Assembly: GCF_023634865.1 (NCBI RefSeq) | Contig: NZ_JAMLJN010000001.1 | Span: 310,001 to 374,000 of the forward strand | From: Flavobacterium fragile | GTDB taxonomy: Bacteria > Bacteroidota > Bacteroidia > Flavobacteriales > Flavobacteriaceae | Length of the DNA: 64,000 bases | Direction: 5' to 3' | Shown: positions 53,444 to 63,521 of the stretch, piece by piece | How the letters are laid out: each line of letters opens with the position of its first letter | Position numbering within the stretch: the first letter of the stretch is position 1 | Translations under genes and position numbers: made by a program | Notes under the pieces: generated by a model | What the model saw: only the letters and a program-made list of their open reading frames with translations | The model's database searches: none | What the model was told of the DNA's origin: nothing

Positions 53444-54103
53444 TTACAAATCGAGACTTAGTTGTTCAGGTAATAGTCTAAAACTCATACGATGGTATTT
53501 GCATGGACCATACTTTTTAATTGCCTCTCTGTGATCCTTTGTTGGGTAACCCTTATTCTTATTCCAATTATACATTGGAAATTCTTCGTGTATGCTATCC
53601 ATGTATTCATCTCGATAAGTTTTAGCTAAAACAGAAGCCGCTGCAATACTTAAATATTTAGCATCTCCTTTGATAATGCTAGTATTAGGGATTGATTTTA
53701 AGAGTGCTATCTCTTCTTGAGTAAAAATCTTTCCTATTTTTTGTTTCATACCTAATTTATTGTTCAAAGGTCTATTTCCATCTACTATTATATAATTAGG
53801 AATGGGGTTGAGTTTTAAAATGCATTCTTGCATGGCTTTCATTGAGGCGTTAAGAATGTTTATTTCGTCTATTTCACCTGGATGAATATGAGTAACTGCA
53901 AAGGATGTGGCTAGTTTTTCGATTTCAGGTTTTAAACTGAATCGTATTTTTTCAGTTAATTGTTTAGAATCGTTAAGTAAAGCGATTTCAATATTGGGTG
54001 GGAAGATAATTGCTCCTGCTGTTACAGGGCCAGCAATACATCCTCTACCTGCTTCGTCGGTTCCACATTCCAATATTAAATTACTGTAATTTTTAGTTAG
54101 CAT
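53444..54103 (-). CDS. rnhB: Ribonuclease HII
   Basis: 219 residues. Cleaves RNA in RNA-DNA hybrids, including single ribonucleotides in DNA. Catalytic acid motif GTDEAGRG with D16 and E17; further acids in [10 protein letters not shown] and the [24 protein letters not shown] block. ATG 54103 ([13 protein letters not shown]) is preferred; TTG 54118 would overlap its TATTTTTG box at 54116-54123. The spacer to lipB (53360-53443) holds a small direct repeat (GATACTTAATA twice) and a short inverted repeat, with no convincing terminator. Confidence 0.95.
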   Translation of the reverse strand: MLTKNYSNLILECGTDEAGRGCIAGPVTAGAIIFPPNIEIALLNDSKQLTEKIRFSLKPEIEKLATSFAVTHIHPGEIDEINILNASMKAMQECILKLNPIPNYIIVDGNRPLNNKLGMKQKIGKIFTQEEIALLKSIPNTSIIKGDAKYLSIAAASVLAKTYRDEYMDSIHEEFPMYNWNKNKGYPTKDHREAIKKYGPCKYHRMSFRLLPEQLSLDL

Positions 54104-54115
54104 CCTTTTTTTTGA

Positions 54116-54123
54116 CAAAAATA
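54116..54123 (-). promoter_or_regulatory. rnhB -7 promoter box
   Basis: TATTTTTG on the minus strand, 12 bases from the ATG at 54103. Confidence 0.5.
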
Positions 54124-54301
54124 TAATTTTTGACGCAACCTTTTTGTATTATTCTCATCATTTACATGTTATTGTTTCGCAAAATGTTTTTTTAAATTGA
54201 AAACTTTAACAAAAATAAATTAGTAATATTCCGAAGTATTATTTGTTTATTTAAGAAATAATTAAGAAGTTTGCGAAATAACTAACTCAAATAAATTTAA
54301 T

Positions 54302-57300
54302 ATGAGATCGAAGTTCAAATGGATTTTTACGCTTTTAGTGGCGTTAACAATGCAGTTTTCGTTCGCGCAAGAGAAAACTGTTTCTGGGGTTGTTTCTGAT
54401 GAATTAGGCCCAATCGCAGGTGCTAACGTTGTTGTAGAAGGTACAACTCGTGGTACAGCAACAGATTTTGATGGGAAATATTCTATCAAAGTAAAACAAG
54501 GTGATGTTTTAGTAATTTCTTACACAAGTAAGAAAACTGCTAAGGTTAAAATTGCTGCTTCAAATTCTTACAATGTTACATTGGAAGATGATATTGCTCA
54601 ATTAGCCGAGGTAGAAGTAATTGGTGTAGGTTATACTAAAACAACAAAAGAAGCTTTTACAGGAACGGCTACAACGGTTGCTAAAGAAAATTTAGAAGCT
54701 AAAACAGTTTCTAACGTTTCTCAAGCCTTGAGAGGTGAAATCGCAGGGGTTAATGTTATTACTGGTTCTGGTGCTCCAGGTAGTGATGCTACAATCCGTA
54801 TTCGTGGTTTTGGTTCTGTTAATGGTAACCAAGCTCCTTTGTATGTAGTAGATGGTGCTCCTTACAGTAGTGATATTAGTGCGATTAATCCTGCTGATAT
54901 CGAAACTATGACGGTTTTAAAAGATGCAGCTGCTACTTCTATTTATGGTTCTAGAGGTGCTAATGGTGTAATCTTAATCACAACTAAACAAGGTAAAGTT
55001 GGTAAATCTGTAATCTCTGTTGATTTCAAAACGAGTGTTAACTCTTTAATGTTGCCAAACTACGATGTTATTGATTCTCCAGAAGAATATATTGAAACTG
55101 CTTGGAGTTCTCTTAAGACTAAGGGTGCATTATTGGGTTATTTAGATCCAGTAGCTTATGCAAATTCAAATTTATATGGTAGTACTTCAGAAGCTATCAA
55201 CCCAGTGTATAACATCTGGAATGTTGATGGGTCTCAACTTATTGATCCTTCAACTGGAAAAGTTGCTAGTGGTGTTAGTAGAAGATTTACTCCTACAAAA
55301 TGGTCTGATGCTGCTTTTGGTACAGGTTACAGATCTGAAGCTAATGTTCAATTTAGTGGAGGAAATGACAAAACTAGATACAGTACATCTTTTGGTTATT
55401 TAGATGATCAAGGGTATGCTATTAAATCTAATTATAAGCGTTACTCTGCAAGACTTAATTTAGAGCACAAACCAAAAGATTGGTTAAGAGTGGGTGGTAA
55501 TATGGCTTACACTGGTGCTAGATATACTAACTCTTCAAGTGATGAAGGTAGTTCAGGTTCTTCAGGAAATATTTTTGCTTTAACAAATACTACTCCTGCT
55601 ATTTATGATGTTTATTTAAGAGATCCAAATGGTAACTTAGTTGCTGACCCAATTTTTGGTGGTAACAGATACGATTATGGTGCTGAGTATGATCCAGATG
55701 GAGACGGTCCTCTTGCTCCTTTATCTTATGGAAGAAGAGCTTGGAATGCTACTAATGGTATTGCTGATGCTAAATATGACTTGTCTCAAACGGATGCAAC
55801 TACTTTATTAGGTAACTTTAATTTTGGTATCGATATTACAAAAGATTTAACTTTTGAAACTCGTTACAGTGGTCAATATCAACAATTTGATGGTTCAAGT
55901 AGAAATAATCCATTTTATGGTGGATGGGCTGAGGCTTTTGGTTATTTAGGTAAAACTGTAAGTTCAACTGTAAATCAAAACTTCTTACAGTTGTTACGTT
56001 TCAACAAATCTTTTAACAATCATAACTTAGAGTTATTCGTGGCGCATGAGTCTACTGAAAATACTTATAAACAATTTTCTGCAGCTGCAACTAAAGTTAT
56101 AATTCCTAACTCTTTAGATTTAGATCAGTATACAACTCCTTATGGTAGAGCTAACTCTTTTTCTCAAAGATGGACTTTAGATAGTTACTTCAGTCAATTA
56201 AATTATAACTTGAGTCAAAAATATTATTTAACGGCTTCTGTTAGAAGAGATGGTTCTTCTCGTTTCATTAACAATAAATGGGGTACTTTTGGTTCAGCTG
56301 GTTTAGGTTGGATTATTTCTAAAGAAGATTTTATGTCTAACTTAAGCTTTATTGATTTCTTGAAATTGAAAGCAAGTTATGGTGTAATCGGGGATCAAGG
56401 TGTTAGTTTACAATATGGTTGGCAAATTTCTTCAATTGAGCAAACTCCAAATGGTGATTATGCATTTACTGAAAGTTCTACCCTTGCAAATCCTGATTTA
56501 ACTTGGGAAACTTCAAAAGTTGCTCAATTTGGTTTTGAATCAACTTTATTTGATGGAACTTTAGATGTAAATGTAGATTACTATGTAAAAAATACTGATA
56601 ATTTATTCTTCACACAAACTTTACCTCCATTTACAGGATATACCAACATGCAAATTAATGATGGTCAATTACGTAATAGTGGTTTAGAATTTGATGTAGC
56701 TGCTCACATTTTAAAAGCTAAATCTGCGAATGAATTAAAATTAACTGTTGGATTAAATGGTGAAATTTTGAAAAATAAGATTACAGAAATGCCAACTGAT
56801 GTTATTTCCGGTCAGAAAAAAGTGTTAGATGGTAGATTGTCTGAAGGTCATTCATTGTACGATTGGTATATGCGTGAGTGGGCTGGTGTTGATCCTGCTA
56901 CAGGAGCTGCTATGTGGAATTTATATTACAATGACATCAATGATAATGGTGTTTTTGATAATGCTGATGCTCCTATTGGAAGTATGACAATTTACATGAG
57001 TCAGAATCCTGATGCTAACGTTAAGAAAACTACTACTACTAGTTATTCTCAAGCTACTCAAAAATATACTGGTAAGTCAGCTATTCCAGATGTAAGAGGT
57101 TCTTTCAGACTTAATGCAGCTTACAAAAACTTTGATTTAACAGCTCAGTTTGGTTATAGTATCGGTGGTTATGTTTATGATAACGGATATGCACAGTTAA
57201 TGGATAATAGTAGCTTAATTGGTTCTGATAACTGGCACAGAGATATTCACAATGCTTGGAAACAGTATGGTGATGTAACGAATGTTCCAAGATTATCTTC

Positions 57301-57580
57301 AGGTTTTGCATCTGACGTAAATGCGAACTCAACTTCTTCTCGTTTCTTAACTAAAGCTGATTATTTATCACTTAATAACGTTAGAATTGGTTACAATATT
57401 CCAGCTGCATTCTTGACTAAAATGAATTTATCTAAATTAAATTTATATGTATCAGGTGATAATTTATTAATGTTTTCAAGAAGAGATGGTTTGAATCCAC
57501 AAACATTAATTAGTTCTTCTAACTCTGGTATTTATGTTCCAATGACTACTATTAGTTTTGGTACTAAAATTGAATTCTAA
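54302..57580 (+). CDS. SusC/RagA family TonB-dependent outer-membrane transporter
   Basis: 1092 residues. Signal peptide, then a carboxypeptidase-like domain (about 25-100; TVSGVVSDELGPIAGANVVVEG), a plug domain (about 110-230; GVNVITGSGAPGSDATIRIRG, YVVDGAPYSSDISAINPADIE, ATSIYGSRGANGVILITTKQG, the SusC signature) and a 22-strand-type barrel to the C-terminal aromatic end. It imports a ligand, probably a glycan or peptide, with the SusD lipoprotein as lid. The 198-base gap upstream (54104-54301) has no TAnnTTTG box for it. Codon use favours GGT/GCT, like the gld genes, suggesting high expression. Confidence 0.95.
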   Translation: MRSKFKWIFTLLVALTMQFSFAQEKTVSGVVSDELGPIAGANVVVEGTTRGTATDFDGKYSIKVKQGDVLVISYTSKKTAKVKIAASNSYNVTLEDDIAQLAEVEVIGVGYTKTTKEAFTGTATTVAKENLEAKTVSNVSQALRGEIAGVNVITGSGAPGSDATIRIRGFGSVNGNQAPLYVVDGAPYSSDISAINPADIETMTVLKDAAATSIYGSRGANGVILITTKQGKVGKSVISVDFKTSVNSLMLPNYDVIDSPEEYIETAWSSLKTKGALLGYLDPVAYANSNLYGSTSEAINPVYNIWNVDGSQLIDPSTGKVASGVSRRFTPTKWSDAAFGTGYRSEANVQFSGGNDKTRYSTSFGYLDDQGYAIKSNYKRYSARLNLEHKPKDWLRVGGNMAYTGARYTNSSSDEGSSGSSGNIFALTNTTPAIYDVYLRDPNGNLVADPIFGGNRYDYGAEYDPDGDGPLAPLSYGRRAWNATNGIADAKYDLSQTDATTLLGNFNFGIDITKDLTFETRYSGQYQQFDGSSRNNPFYGGWAEAFGYLGKTVSSTVNQNFLQLLRFNKSFNNHNLELFVAHESTENTYKQFSAAATKVIIPNSLDLDQYTTPYGRANSFSQRWTLDSYFSQLNYNLSQKYYLTASVRRDGSSRFINNKWGTFGSAGLGWIISKEDFMSNLSFIDFLKLKASYGVIGDQGVSLQYGWQISSIEQTPNGDYAFTESSTLANPDLTWETSKVAQFGFESTLFDGTLDVNVDYYVKNTDNLFFTQTLPPFTGYTNMQINDGQLRNSGLEFDVAAHILKAKSANELKLTVGLNGEILKNKITEMPTDVISGQKKVLDGRLSEGHSLYDWYMREWAGVDPATGAAMWNLYYNDINDNGVFDNADAPIGSMTIYMSQNPDANVKKTTTTSYSQATQKYTGKSAIPDVRGSFRLNAAYKNFDLTAQFGYSIGGYVYDNGYAQLMDNSSLIGSDNWHRDIHNAWKQYGDVTNVPRLSSGFASDVNANSTSSRFLTKADYLSLNNVRIGYNIPAAFLTKMNLSKLNLYVSGDNLLMFSRRDGLNPQTLISSSNSGIYVPMTTISFGTKIEF

Positions 57581-57591
57581 AAAAAAAATAT

Positions 57592-59094
57592 ATGAAAAGA
57601 AGTTTAATTTACTTATTAGTAGCTTCATCAATCCTTTCGATTGGGTGTAGCGAAGATTTCTTAGATCCAGTAAGAAATACAGGTGTGATAACAAGTGAGG
57701 ATATTGCCAATAATCTTGATTTAAATCCAGCACTTTTGGAAGGTTCCTTAAATGGTATCGGAAGTTTACTAATTACTCCTGGTGGAGTTGCTGGTACTGG
57801 TAGACACTATGATTTAGGTCAAAAAGGTGTTGATATCTGGTTAGATATGTTATCTGGAGATGTTGCTTTATCAGCTAACTCTTATGGTTGGTATGAAAAC
57901 ACTGCCAACTTAGTTTCTACTGTAGATTTTTCTCGTGAGGAAAATAGTATTATTTGGCGTTATTATTATAAAGTTATTGCATTATCAAATAACGTTATTA
58001 ATTCTGTTGGTGGTAATGATGCTGTTCCAACTACTACAAACGGTAGACATATTTTAGGTCAAGCAAAAGCTTACAGAGCATATGCATATTTTTATTTGGC
58101 ACAAATTTTCCAAAGATCATATGATCCTAGTATGCCAATTTTACCATATACAGATGGTGATATTAATAATATTTCTTTTGCTAAAGTTCCTGCTTCTCAA
58201 ATTTATGATTTGATCTTAAGTGATTTAAATGATGCAATCACTTTGTTAGATGATTTTACTCCAGATAGCAAACAAAAAGTTAACAAATATATTGCTAAGG
58301 GATTATTAGCTTACACTCATGCGGCAATGGGTAATTACCCAGACGCAAAGGTAGTTGCTGATGAAATTATCAATTCAGGAGCTTATCCTTTAACTACAAG
58401 AGGTCAATTAGCGTTCCCTGGTGCAGGTGCTGGTTTCAATGATGTAGCTACTCCTTCTTGGATGTGGGCTTATGATATCACAACTGAAATGGGTCACCAA
58501 TTAGTTAACTGGTGGGGACAAATGGATTATTTTACTTACAGTTATCAGTGGGCTGGTGATAGAAAAACTATCGATACTGGATTGTTAGCTTTAATTCCTT
58601 CAAACGATATCAGAAGAACTCAATTCGGTACATCAGGTACTACTAACCGTATGCCAATCAATAAGTTCTTTGCTCCTGCTAGAACAATTGGTGGTCAGCA
58701 AATTATTACGACGGATTATTTATTCATGCGTGTTGATGAGTTTTATTTGTTGAGTGCTGAAGCTGCAGCTAAATCTAATAATGAGCCTGCTGCTAAAGCT
58801 AGACTTAAGGAATTTCTTGCTGCTCGTTTAGCTTCTCCTGCTGATGTTGATGCTTATGTAGATCCATTAACTGGTAATGCTCTAAAAGAAGCTATCTATC
58901 GTCAAACTAGAATTGAATTCTGGGGTGAAGGTAAGAGTTATTTAGCTATGAAACGTAATGGTGCTACAGTATCAAGAGGTACTAACCATGTATTCCGTGC
59001 TGGTCAATCATTCTTATTCGATTCAGATGAGATGTCATTCCAAATTCCACAGTTAGAATTGGATAACAATCCACAAATTACAGGTCAAAACTAA
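57592..59094 (+). CDS. SusD/RagB family nutrient-binding lipoprotein
   Basis: 500 residues. Lipobox LSIGC with the acylated Cys at 19. The helical SusD/TPR-like body contains LGQAKAYRAYAYFYLAQIFQ near residue 150 and ends with the conserved block RVDEFYLLSAEAAAKSNN and RIEFWGEGKSYLAMKRNG. It starts 11 bases after SusC, so the two are one operon and form the SusCD import pair on the cell surface. The ligand is unknown. Confidence 0.94.
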   Translation: MKRSLIYLLVASSILSIGCSEDFLDPVRNTGVITSEDIANNLDLNPALLEGSLNGIGSLLITPGGVAGTGRHYDLGQKGVDIWLDMLSGDVALSANSYGWYENTANLVSTVDFSREENSIIWRYYYKVIALSNNVINSVGGNDAVPTTTNGRHILGQAKAYRAYAYFYLAQIFQRSYDPSMPILPYTDGDINNISFAKVPASQIYDLILSDLNDAITLLDDFTPDSKQKVNKYIAKGLLAYTHAAMGNYPDAKVVADEIINSGAYPLTTRGQLAFPGAGAGFNDVATPSWMWAYDITTEMGHQLVNWWGQMDYFTYSYQWAGDRKTIDTGLLALIPSNDIRRTQFGTSGTTNRMPINKFFAPARTIGGQQIITTDYLFMRVDEFYLLSAEAAAKSNNEPAAKARLKEFLAARLASPADVDAYVDPLTGNALKEAIYRQTRIEFWGEGKSYLAMKRNGATVSRGTNHVFRAGQSFLFDSDEMSFQIPQLELDNNPQITGQN

Positions 59095-59111
59095 TTTAAA
59101 ATAAGAAAATT

Positions 59112-59933
59112 ATGATATTTAAAAAGTCTATAGTATTCTTTTCTGCTCTTGCCTTAACTTTTTCTTTGGCAAGCTGTGAAGAGGATTTATCAACCGACAA
59201 TAATGCTGCTAATTATGTTGGTTTAGAGAATTACCAAACTGTAGAAGTTGCTGATGGACAAACTGTTGTGGTTGAAGGTCGTATTCTAGCTACTAATGTT
59301 TCTAATGTTGATAGAACTTTCAACCTTGTTGTGGATCCTTCAACTAACCATTCAGCTGGTAACTATACAGTTCCTGCAACGGTAACTATCCCTGCTGGTT
59401 CTAAAGAAGGTACTTATGATGTTACTGTTATTGGTAATAACTTGGTTGATGGTAACAAAATCGTTGTTAGTTTAGAACCTTCTGCTGATTTAAACCAAAA
59501 CACCTCTTACGGTACTTTCACTAATGGTGTTTTAACTGGAGTTACTACTTCTAAATCAACTTTTAATCTTTATAGACCTTGTGCTTCAGTAAGAGCTAGA
59601 CTATCTATTAAATTTGATAGCTACCCTGATGAAACTGCATGGGAATTATATGATTCTAATTTGAATTTAGTTGATTATGGTGGATTCAGTGGTCCAGGTG
59701 GAAGTTTTGTTGGTTTAGGAACTTTCGCTCCAAGAAGTACTTTCTCTGTTGTTAAATGTTTAACTCCAGGTGAATATACTTTCGTTATCTATGATGCTTA
59801 TGGCGATGGTATGTATACTAGTAGTACTGTTATTGGTAATTATTCTATGAATAATCTTAACAATGGTGCTCCATTATTCAGTGGACAAGGTAACTTCGGT
59901 TCTTTTGCTGAGCATACTTTTATAATTCAATAA
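59112..59933 (+). CDS. Third lipoprotein of the SusCD operon
   Basis: 273 residues. Lipobox LASC with Cys22, so surface or outer-membrane anchored. An N-terminal Calx-beta-like half (about 30-140; YQTVEVADGQTVVVEGRI, PAGSKEGTYDVTVIGNN) is followed by a C-terminal domain with DSYPDETAWELYDSNLNL and YTFVIYDAYGDGMYTS. This latter motif pair occurs in many bacteroidete and eukaryotic surface proteins, but I do not know its ligand. It may be a SusE-like binding protein for the imported substrate. It starts 17 bases after SusD and is closed by a terminator. Confidence 0.75.
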   Translation: MIFKKSIVFFSALALTFSLASCEEDLSTDNNAANYVGLENYQTVEVADGQTVVVEGRILATNVSNVDRTFNLVVDPSTNHSAGNYTVPATVTIPAGSKEGTYDVTVIGNNLVDGNKIVVSLEPSADLNQNTSYGTFTNGVLTGVTTSKSTFNLYRPCASVRARLSIKFDSYPDETAWELYDSNLNLVDYGGFSGPGGSFVGLGTFAPRSTFSVVKCLTPGEYTFVIYDAYGDGMYTSSTVIGNYSMNNLNNGAPLFSGQGNFGSFAEHTFIIQ

Positions 59934-59950
59934 TACATTTGAATAAATAA

Positions 59951-59987
59951 TTAAAAACCGAAACTTTTAGTTTCGGTTTTTTTTTAT
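59951..59987 (+). terminator. Terminator of the SusCD operon
   Basis: Stem AAAAACCGAAAC/GTTTCGGTTTTT with a 5-base loop and T run. Confidence 0.9.
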
Positions 59988-60017
59988 TTTATGTCGGTCT
60001 TTAACATAAAATCTCCT

Positions 60018-60025
60018 TATTTTTG
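60018..60025 (+). promoter_or_regulatory. -7 box of the porin gene
   Basis: TATTTTTG, 17 bases before the ATG at 60043. Confidence 0.55.
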
Positions 60026-60042
60026 TTTTTTTAAATTTTCAG

Positions 60043-61989
60043 ATGAGATTTTTATTATTAATATTTATTTTATTTTCTTATTTCTCAAACGCTCAAATAA
60101 GAAGAGTTGATGGAGGTATTGCTGGTCCTCCTAGAGGAGGTTCTGATAAAAATGACACTCTGGGAAGTTTCTCTTCAAAGTCTAATAAAGATATTCTTCC
60201 GAAAGCGCCACATAATTTATATAAAATCTACACACTAAAAAGAGATACTACATATGTAGATACTTCTTTGACTATTCAAAGCGAGTATAAGTATAATTTA
60301 TTACGCAAAGATATTTTTGGTTTGTTACCTTTTGTAAACGAAGGTCATGTATATAATACCCTAGATTTTAGTTTGCAAAATAAAACTTTTTATCCTGATT
60401 TTGGTTTTAAGGCTAAACATTTCAACTACCTTCAAGTAGATGATATAAAATATTATTCTGTTCCTACTCCTTTAACTGAATTATATTTTAAAACGGTTAT
60501 GGAACAAGGTCAAGCCTTAGATGCTTTTTTATCGGTTAATACAAAATCGAATTTAAATTTTTCTATTGCTTACAAAGGTTTACGTTCATTAGGTAAATAT
60601 GTAAACAGTTTGACGAGCTCTGGGAATTTTAGATTTACAACTAGTTATTTCACCATCGATAATAGATATAATTTAAATACACATTTTACAGGACAAGATA
60701 TTTCAAATCAGGAAAATGGTGGTATTGTTAATTTGAATGAATTTGAAACTAGTGAGGCACCTTATAATCAACGTGATAGGGTTAAAGTTTATTTTACTGA
60801 TGCAACCTCTCTGCTAAAAGGTAATCGTTTTTTTGTGGACCATTCGTTTAAATTGAGTAAATCAAATCCAAATGGATTATTAATCAAGCATCAATTTAAT
60901 CACGAATACAAGTTTTTTCAATTTACGCAACCTACAGAGAGTAGCAGATTTGGTACTACTTTAACTAATGATATTAAAGATAAAGTTCGATACAATCATT
61001 TTTACAATAAATTAGCTGTAGCTTATACAACTAAGAGTTTTGGTAATCTTGAATTTTTCCTAGATGATAATAATTATAACTATTTTTATAAAAGTGTTGT
61101 GTTTAATTCCGATGGTTCTATAGCAGTTCCTAATGCTATTTCAGATCGTATTAATATGATAGGCGGAAATTATAATTACAGTTTGTATGGAGTTGATTTT
61201 AAATTAAATCTTGCGCAAACAATATCTAATCAATCAGTGTCTAATGTAGAAGTTGGTGCTGCTTATCGAATTGATAAGGATAATCACGTGAGTTTTAATT
61301 ATCAAAAACTAAATAGTATCCCAAATTTGAATTATACTCTTTTTCAAAGTGGATATGTCGATTACAACTGGTCGAATAATTTTAAAAATGAAAAGTTAAG
61401 TCAGTTTGATTTTTCTGCTAAAACTAAATGGGTCAATCTTTCAGCTACTTACAAAATTATGAATGATTATTTGTATTTTGACAATATTCAAAATACACTA
61501 ACAACACTTACTGTTAAACCTTTTCAGTACGATCAAACAATCAACTATTTTTCTTTAAAAGCCAGTAAAGAATTTAAGTATCGCAACTTTGCGTTGGATA
61601 ATACTTTGTTATATCAAGAGGTACAGCAATCCAACCAAGTTTTAAACGTTCCTCAGTTCGTTACTCGTAACACTTTGTATTACACCGGTTATGTCTTTAA
61701 AAAAGCAATGCAAATCCAAACGGGAATAACATTGCAATATTTTACTAAATATTTTGCTAACGATTACAATCCACTTATTGGAGAATTCTATGTTCAAAAT
61801 GAAACAAAAATTGGTGATTTTCCGATGTTAGATTTTTTCATTAACGCACGAATTAGGCAGACAAGAATTTTCTTAAAAGCCGAACATTTTAATTCTTCTT
61901 TTACGGGTTATGACTATTACACGGCTCCAAATTATCCTTACCGCGACTTTATGATTCGTTTTGGATTGGTTTGGAATTTCTTTCAATAA
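60043..61989 (+). CDS. Putative porin (Bacteroidota porin family)
   Basis: 648 residues. Signal peptide (MRFLLLIFILFSYFSNAQ), a short basic linker, then a long beta-barrel with alternating Tyr/Phe/Asn strands to the C-terminus (YPYRDFMIRFGLVWNFFQ). The early segment KYNLLRKDIFGLLPFVNEGHVYN and the barrel style are typical of the putative porin family of Bacteroidota. Located in the outer membrane; substrate unknown. Monocistronic with a -7 box of its own. Confidence 0.85.
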   Translation: MRFLLLIFILFSYFSNAQIRRVDGGIAGPPRGGSDKNDTLGSFSSKSNKDILPKAPHNLYKIYTLKRDTTYVDTSLTIQSEYKYNLLRKDIFGLLPFVNEGHVYNTLDFSLQNKTFYPDFGFKAKHFNYLQVDDIKYYSVPTPLTELYFKTVMEQGQALDAFLSVNTKSNLNFSIAYKGLRSLGKYVNSLTSSGNFRFTTSYFTIDNRYNLNTHFTGQDISNQENGGIVNLNEFETSEAPYNQRDRVKVYFTDATSLLKGNRFFVDHSFKLSKSNPNGLLIKHQFNHEYKFFQFTQPTESSRFGTTLTNDIKDKVRYNHFYNKLAVAYTTKSFGNLEFFLDDNNYNYFYKSVVFNSDGSIAVPNAISDRINMIGGNYNYSLYGVDFKLNLAQTISNQSVSNVEVGAAYRIDKDNHVSFNYQKLNSIPNLNYTLFQSGYVDYNWSNNFKNEKLSQFDFSAKTKWVNLSATYKIMNDYLYFDNIQNTLTTLTVKPFQYDQTINYFSLKASKEFKYRNFALDNTLLYQEVQQSNQVLNVPQFVTRNTLYYTGYVFKKAMQIQTGITLQYFTKYFANDYNPLIGEFYVQNETKIGDFPMLDFFINARIRQTRIFLKAEHFNSSFTGYDYYTAPNYPYRDFMIRFGLVWNFFQ

Positions 61990-62014
61990 TTTGAAACGAA
62001 TGGTTAGGGTGTTT

Positions 62015-62043
62015 TTGTAATCATAATTTTCACACTATCTTTG
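62015..62043 (+). promoter_or_regulatory. Promoter of the cystathionine beta-synthase-like gene
   Basis: TTG (62015-62017), 18-base spacer, TATCTTTG (62036-62043), 22 bases before the ATG at 62066. Confidence 0.75.
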
Positions 62044-62065
62044 CAAAATATTAGAATAATCAATA

Positions 62066-63427
62066 ATGAAATACGCAAAAAATATATTAGAAACTATTGG
62101 TAATACACCACTAGTTAAGCTTAACAAAGTAACAGCTGAAATTGATGCTCTGGTTTTAGCTAAAGTAGAAACTTTTAATCCAGGTAATTCTGCTAAAGAT
62201 AGAATGGCCCTTAAAATGATCGAAGATGCAGAAGCAGATGGTCGTTTAAAGCCGGGAGGAACCATTATTGAAGGAACTTCAGGTAATACTGGAATGGGTT
62301 TGGCTTTAGCTGCAATCGTTAAAGGTTATAAGTGTATTTTTGTAATTTCAGACAAACAATCCAAAGAAAAATCAGATATTCTACGTGCTGTAGGAGCTAA
62401 AGTAATCATTTGTCCTACGGATGTTGAACCAACTGATCCTCGTTCATATTATTCCGTTTCCAAAAGATTAGGAGAAGAAATTCCAAATTCTTGGTATGTG
62501 AATCAATACGATAATCCAAGCAACTCAAAAGCAAATTACGAACAAACGGGTCCTGAGATTTGGGAGCAAACGGATGGTAAAATTACCCATTTTGTTGTAG
62601 GCGTTGGTACTGGAGGAACTATTTCTGGTATTGCTAAATATTTGAAAGAGAAAAATCCTAATATTAAAATTTGGGGAGTAGATACGTATGGCTCTGTTTT
62701 TAAAAAATATCATGAAACTGGTATTTTTGATCAGAATGAAATTTATTCTTACATTACAGAAGGAATAGGTGAGGATATTTTACCTAAGAACGTTGATTTT
62801 TCATTGATTGATGGTTTTACAAAAGTTACAGATAAAGATGCTGCCGTTTACACAAGAAAGATAGCTTTAGAAGAAGGTATTTTTGTTGGAAATTCCTCAG
62901 GAGCAGCAGTTAAAGGTTTATTACAATTAAAAGAACACTTCAAGCCAGAAGATGTTGTAGTGGTTTTATTTCACGATTCTGGTAGTCGATATGTAGGTAA
63001 AATGTTTAATGATGATTGGATGCGTGAAAGAGGTTTTCTTGAAGAAGAAATTACTAAAGCAGAAGATTTAATAAAAGAACACATTGATAAACCATTAGTA
63101 ATTGTCCGAACAGAAGAATTAGTTTCGCATGCTATTGAAAGAATGAGAAAGTATAAAATTTCTCAAATTCCTGTTGTTGATGTAAATGGATTTGTTGGCT
63201 CGGTAGATGAATCCGATTTGTTTCAAAGCTATTTAGTAGATAAAAACACAGCTGAAAAGCCTATAAGAGAGGTAATGGGGAAACCTTATCCAATTGTAGC
63301 TGTAGGCACTCCAATAGAAGAAGTTTCAAAATTGATTACAAAGGATAATCAAGCTGTATTAATTGATTTAGGTAATGGAAAACATCACATCATTACAAAA
63401 TATGATATCATTAGTTCTATAAAATAA
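62066..63427 (+). CDS. Cystathionine beta-synthase-like PLP enzyme with CBS pair
   Basis: 453 residues. The catalytic domain (about 1-320) has the PLP lysine K44 in NPGNSAKDRMAL, EGTSGNTGMGLA and the phosphate loop GVGTGGTISG. The C-terminal CBS (Bateman) pair (about 335-453; HAIERMRKYKISQIPVVDVNG, VSKLITKDNQAVLIDLGNGK) may bind S-adenosylmethionine or an adenine nucleotide. The enzyme either forms cystathionine from serine and homocysteine or cysteine from O-acetylserine; the CBS pair favours the first, but this is not certain. Cytosolic. Confidence 0.9.
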   Translation: MKYAKNILETIGNTPLVKLNKVTAEIDALVLAKVETFNPGNSAKDRMALKMIEDAEADGRLKPGGTIIEGTSGNTGMGLALAAIVKGYKCIFVISDKQSKEKSDILRAVGAKVIICPTDVEPTDPRSYYSVSKRLGEEIPNSWYVNQYDNPSNSKANYEQTGPEIWEQTDGKITHFVVGVGTGGTISGIAKYLKEKNPNIKIWGVDTYGSVFKKYHETGIFDQNEIYSYITEGIGEDILPKNVDFSLIDGFTKVTDKDAAVYTRKIALEEGIFVGNSSGAAVKGLLQLKEHFKPEDVVVVLFHDSGSRYVGKMFNDDWMRERGFLEEEITKAEDLIKEHIDKPLVIVRTEELVSHAIERMRKYKISQIPVVDVNGFVGSVDESDLFQSYLVDKNTAEKPIREVMGKPYPIVAVGTPIEEVSKLITKDNQAVLIDLGNGKHHIITKYDIISSIK

Positions 63428-63448
63428 TAATTTTATATTCGATTTAAT

Positions 63449-63484
63449 TAACCTGTAAATTAATTTTTGCAGGTTTTTTTATTT
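63449..63484 (+). terminator. Terminator of the cystathionine beta-synthase-like gene
   Basis: Stem AACCTGTAAA with TTTGCAGGTT (one T-G pair) and seven T. Confidence 0.82.
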
Positions 63485-63487
63485 TTA

Positions 63488-63495
63488 TATATTTG
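63488..63495 (+). promoter_or_regulatory. -7 box of the DUF2851 gene
   Basis: TATATTTG, 26 bases before the ATG at 63522. Confidence 0.55.
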
Positions 63496-63521
63496 TTATT
63501 CAATTATATACGCCATACAAA

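Noticed and set aside
54175..54278. Inverted 9-mers TTTCGCAAA (54175-54183) and TTTGCGAAA (54270-54278) upstream of SusC
   Set aside because: Short arms about 86 bases apart in AT-rich DNA; chance is likely without further copies.
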